Shown: piece by piece, positions 61,063 through 64,000 of the stretch
Layout: every line of letters starts with the position of its first letter
How positions within the stretch are numbered: position 1 is the stretch's first letter
From: Microcebus murinus
Lineage: Eukaryota; Chordata; Mammalia; Primates; Cheirogaleidae
Assembly: GCF_040939455.1 (NCBI RefSeq)
Contig: NC_134108.1
Location: 34,764,501-34,828,500, forward strand
Direction of reading: 5' to 3'
Length of the DNA: 64,000 bases
Notes under the pieces: model-generated
Database searches by the model: none
What the model saw: the letters and a program-made list of their open reading frames with translations, nothing else
What the model was told of the DNA's origin: nothing
Program-made: the position numbers and the translations under genes

Positions 61063-64000
61063 AATTTTACAAAAAGCTGAGGAACAGTTCTTGGTTCCTA
61101 CTTTGGAATAAGAACAAGGTACGTTAGAGTAGTGAGCACAGTTTTCCTTCTGCCAGTGAAAGAAAACTTTTGGAAGACAAAGAAGCCTTTAAGCCCTCTT
61201 TTCTAGATAATAATCACTTATTATTGTATGATGTTATTATCTTCCCTCATTTTCCCAGTCACTCCACCCAGCAAGGTTAGTGTTTCCATGTGAATGTGTG
61301 GCCCCACATCCAGAATTAAATAGACAACTTCAGGAGCTTTCCCAAAATTGCCCTCCACTAGACCACTTTTTTAGAGACATAAGGGAACATTCATTCTTTG
61401 AAGTTGCTAGGGTATTTCTATACCTACACCATTGTCAAATATAGAGTTCAACCAAATTATGAAAATATATTCAGTTCTATGACATTATTTTTAAATGATA
61501 TTCAAAGTCCTCTACATTTTCATCAGCATTTAACAAGCCCTGTAGTTTACTGATTACAGAGGAATCTTCCAGGTCTCTTCCAATGTGTTTAGCATGCAAC
61601 TAAAAAAATAAATGCCAAGACATATATGTGACATATGTGGATATGTGGAAAAGTGAATTAACTCTGATAATCATGACCTTGTGTCAAATAATATAGAAAT
61701 AATCATTTTGGAAAAACAAATGACATACAAGCATTGAAACAGTTCGAATCAATGAGACATAAACACTTAGAAGGTGAGCCCTGTGCCTCAGCTAATGATT
61801 ATGCTAAACAGGAGCCCTCACTAAAGTCATCATCTCCCATGATTCCCAACAGGCCAAATCATTGGAAATGTGCCAAGAGGATAGCACAGAATGCTGATGA
61901 TTAGCTCCAGAGTCAGAAAAGATACACTGAAACAAATCAGGTTGCAAATTTTATGAGAATTATATATTGTGTTTCAGGACAGCTACATGGTGATGCCTGC
62001 GGACTTAAATAAAACCTTTCAAATTTTTCACATGAAATTACCCACCATAACAAGGAAAATTGTAATCAATACTGCTGAGAAAAGCCTTACAAACTTACTG
62101 AGGATGTTACTGGTGCATGCTTCATCTGTCCTAGCAGAACTGTAAAGATGATACAAGGATGAGGTTGTAAGTCTCAGGTCTCTCTGAATGGTTTCTAAGT
62201 CTATTACACATTTCCAGTAAATTTTTGTATATCATTTGAGATAAGAGTAGAGGTTCATTTTTGTACATGTGGATATTCAGTTATTCAGTTAAATTATTTG
62301 AATTTCTCATCAAATTATCTTGGAACCACTGTAAAAAAAAATCACTTGACTAGACATACATCAGCTATTTCTGGCTATTTATTATGTCCCATTGACCTAC
62401 ATATCTGTCCTGTGCAACCTATATCTTGATTATTGATTCATGTCTTCCAATTTCCAAAGACACCATATTTTACTCTCTGATACCTTGAGTGGTCTCTAAT
62501 CAGGAGATTTAAAAGTAAGGATTCTTAGGAATTCTCCTTAAACAAATAATTTTCAAGAAGTACTAGCACCCACCAAAGGCCTAGGACCAAGGGGACACCA
62601 CAGGAAAGAACAGCTTCCACTCAAAACCCACAGATTAAGATCTAAGCAACCACAATTACAGATTATCACACTTTAATTTGCTTGCTCTTTCCCACTCTCT
62701 ATTTTTTTGGCTTGTTGTTTTTCCTTTCCTGTTTGCTAATTTAAGGTTCTAAGTTGTTAACAGGCTAACATTTAACTATGATATCTGTAATAACTTAACA
62801 AGTAACCATGATCCCTGTCATTAATATTGATTTTTATATCCTTAGCCACTCCTTGGTTCAATTACATTTTGTATCCAAATCCTTTAAAAACTGTAGCTAG
62901 GCATTGAATTTATTCCAAAAAGTGACTAAAAATCCAAATTTAGTCATGTATTATAAGAAACTGGTATTATAAAAAACCTGGGTAGCACTTCTTTAGTCCC
63001 AATTTCTTGTAATACATGGGATTAATTTCCTGGTGTATTTGTGGTAAATGAATTTTTTGAGAAAAATATCACAACTGGCCAAAAAAAGAAAGAAAAGTAA
63101 GCTAAAACCCTCTTTCATGCTATACCTTGACAGAAAGGGACTTTGTCTCTACAAAAACAAAATTTGAGAATTTTTTCTTTTTGAAAGTTAGCTTTGATAA
63201 CCAAACTTTCACAGAATTAAGACTGGGAAAGAACTAGGGAACAGATGATACATCTTGGGTAGCTGTACCACTTTTATAGACCTTACAAATAAGCAGCACT
63301 ACTTATCCTCAACACCAAGCTCTTTTGCATTAGATCTATTTGATAATCTCTATAATAAAAATGAGATTGCCTGGTGGAGTACCACTCTTATTAAGTGGTA
63401 ACAAAACATTACAAGACTATTTCACAACTTCACAAGAATATTTTGGCTATAAAGAGTTTATGGTCCTTAATGACTAGTGATATAAGACTCAGCTCAAAAG
63501 CCTGTTGGCTACTGTCCTTAAATCAGACAGGGGTTTGTTATATCAGCACACTGATATCTGTCCTCAAAATAAAGGTCACTTTGGCTCTTGGCTATGCTCA
63601 AGAGAGGGAGAGAGAGATACAGAGACAGAGACAGAGACAGAGACAGAGAATACAAAAGAGAAAGAAGAACTTATATCTAACTCAACTATAGAAGAAAAAA
63701 ATTTGGCCTTAGTTGGAGTCCAAAAATTTTAACCCCTGAAAGACAATTTTGGATAGTTCACTTCAAGCCTCTCCTTTTTATCCTCTATAAAAGACACCAA
63801 GAGTGAAGAGACTCCTACAAGCTATGAGAATAGCAGGAGAACTAGATAAGATTCTGCAAGCCATAAAACTCTTTCCTCAAGATGTTCATGAAATTGAACA
63901 GTCAGTAGTTTAAAATCCAGCCATATTAGATATAATACTTGCCTCTCAAAAGTGAACATGTATAGTCTTATATCCCTACAAACTTCTCCAGGATCTTAGA
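61063..64000. other. Unassigned sequence
   Basis: No gene or repeat is recognised apart from the microsatellite at 63601-63650. The final ~600 bp contain a 'tataaaag' at 63787, but there is no supporting context for a promoter. Confidence 0.4.
63601..63650 (+). repeat. (GA)n/(GAGACA)n microsatellite
   Basis: 'gagagggagagagagata' is followed by about five 'cagaga' units. The overlapping frames of 75-98 codons owe their Glu/Thr/Arg/Gln repeats to it. Confidence 0.85.

Noticed and set aside
63395..63732. Two overlapping frames near the window end
   Set aside because: They depend on the (GAGACA)n microsatellite, which is open in several frames.

Overview
The window looks like nuclear, non-coding DNA of a strepsirrhine primate, most likely a Malagasy lemur. 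The main evidence is two full-length dimeric Alu elements (3110-3437 and 36768-37093). Both carry an extra block in the middle (core 'ataaatagaaagaaat', then 'ggccaac') that I know from lemur Alus and not from human AluJ/S/Y. The L1 elements are primate-like in protein but have a 5'UTR and 3'UTR unlike human L1. The rest is AT-rich, with ancient mammalian repeats (MIR, MER5-type hAT MITEs, a MaLR LTR, L1M/HAL1-like remnants). I found no host protein-coding exon, tRNA, rRNA or CRISPR array. Nearly all long reading frames belong to transposable elements.

Layout. 1-297: end of a MaLR LTR. 3.1 kb: lemur Alu. 8.0-12.3 kb: nested ancient L1M remnants, then an old Alu. 12.5-24 kb: mostly unassigned sequence with MIR, L2-like and MER5-like pieces and one Alu. 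24.8-26.8 kb: MER5-like elements and an L1 3' end. 28,297-35,577: a full-length L1 of about 7.3 kb with target-site duplications (TSDs), a GC-rich 5'UTR with about four tandem ~270-300-bp units, an intact ORF1 (334 aa), and an ORF2 open for 1209 codons that stops at one TGA followed by 81 more open in-frame codons. 35.7-37.3 kb: an older L1 3' part with a lemur Alu nested in it. 37.3-38.95 kb: probable HAL1/L1M remnant. 38,960-39,259: a 52-bp perfect palindrome running into about 250 bp with no G or C. 42,167-49,383: a decayed autonomous hAT-family DNA transposon, split by a 5'-inverted (twin-primed) L1. 50 kb: antisense old Alu. 55,737-56,170: a single insertion made of an antisense Alu piece joined to a young L1 3' end. 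56.7 kb: Alu. 59.4-59.6 kb: a tiny L1 3' end inside or beside an old Alu monomer. 60.5-61.1 kb: ancient L1M 3' end.

The window is a layered record of mobile elements. Two L1 lineages are visible. The older one (25.2, 35.7 and 44.1-48.9 kb) lacks a 9-bp-stem hairpin just after the ORF2 stop. The younger one (28.3-35.6 and 55.8-56.2 kb) has it. The most unusual points are the tandem-unit 5'UTR, the 3'UTR hairpin with adjacent G-runs, the single late nonsense codon in ORF2, the Alu-L1 chimera, and the L1-split hAT transposon. Names of ancient repeat families come from recognition by eye and were not checked by a search.
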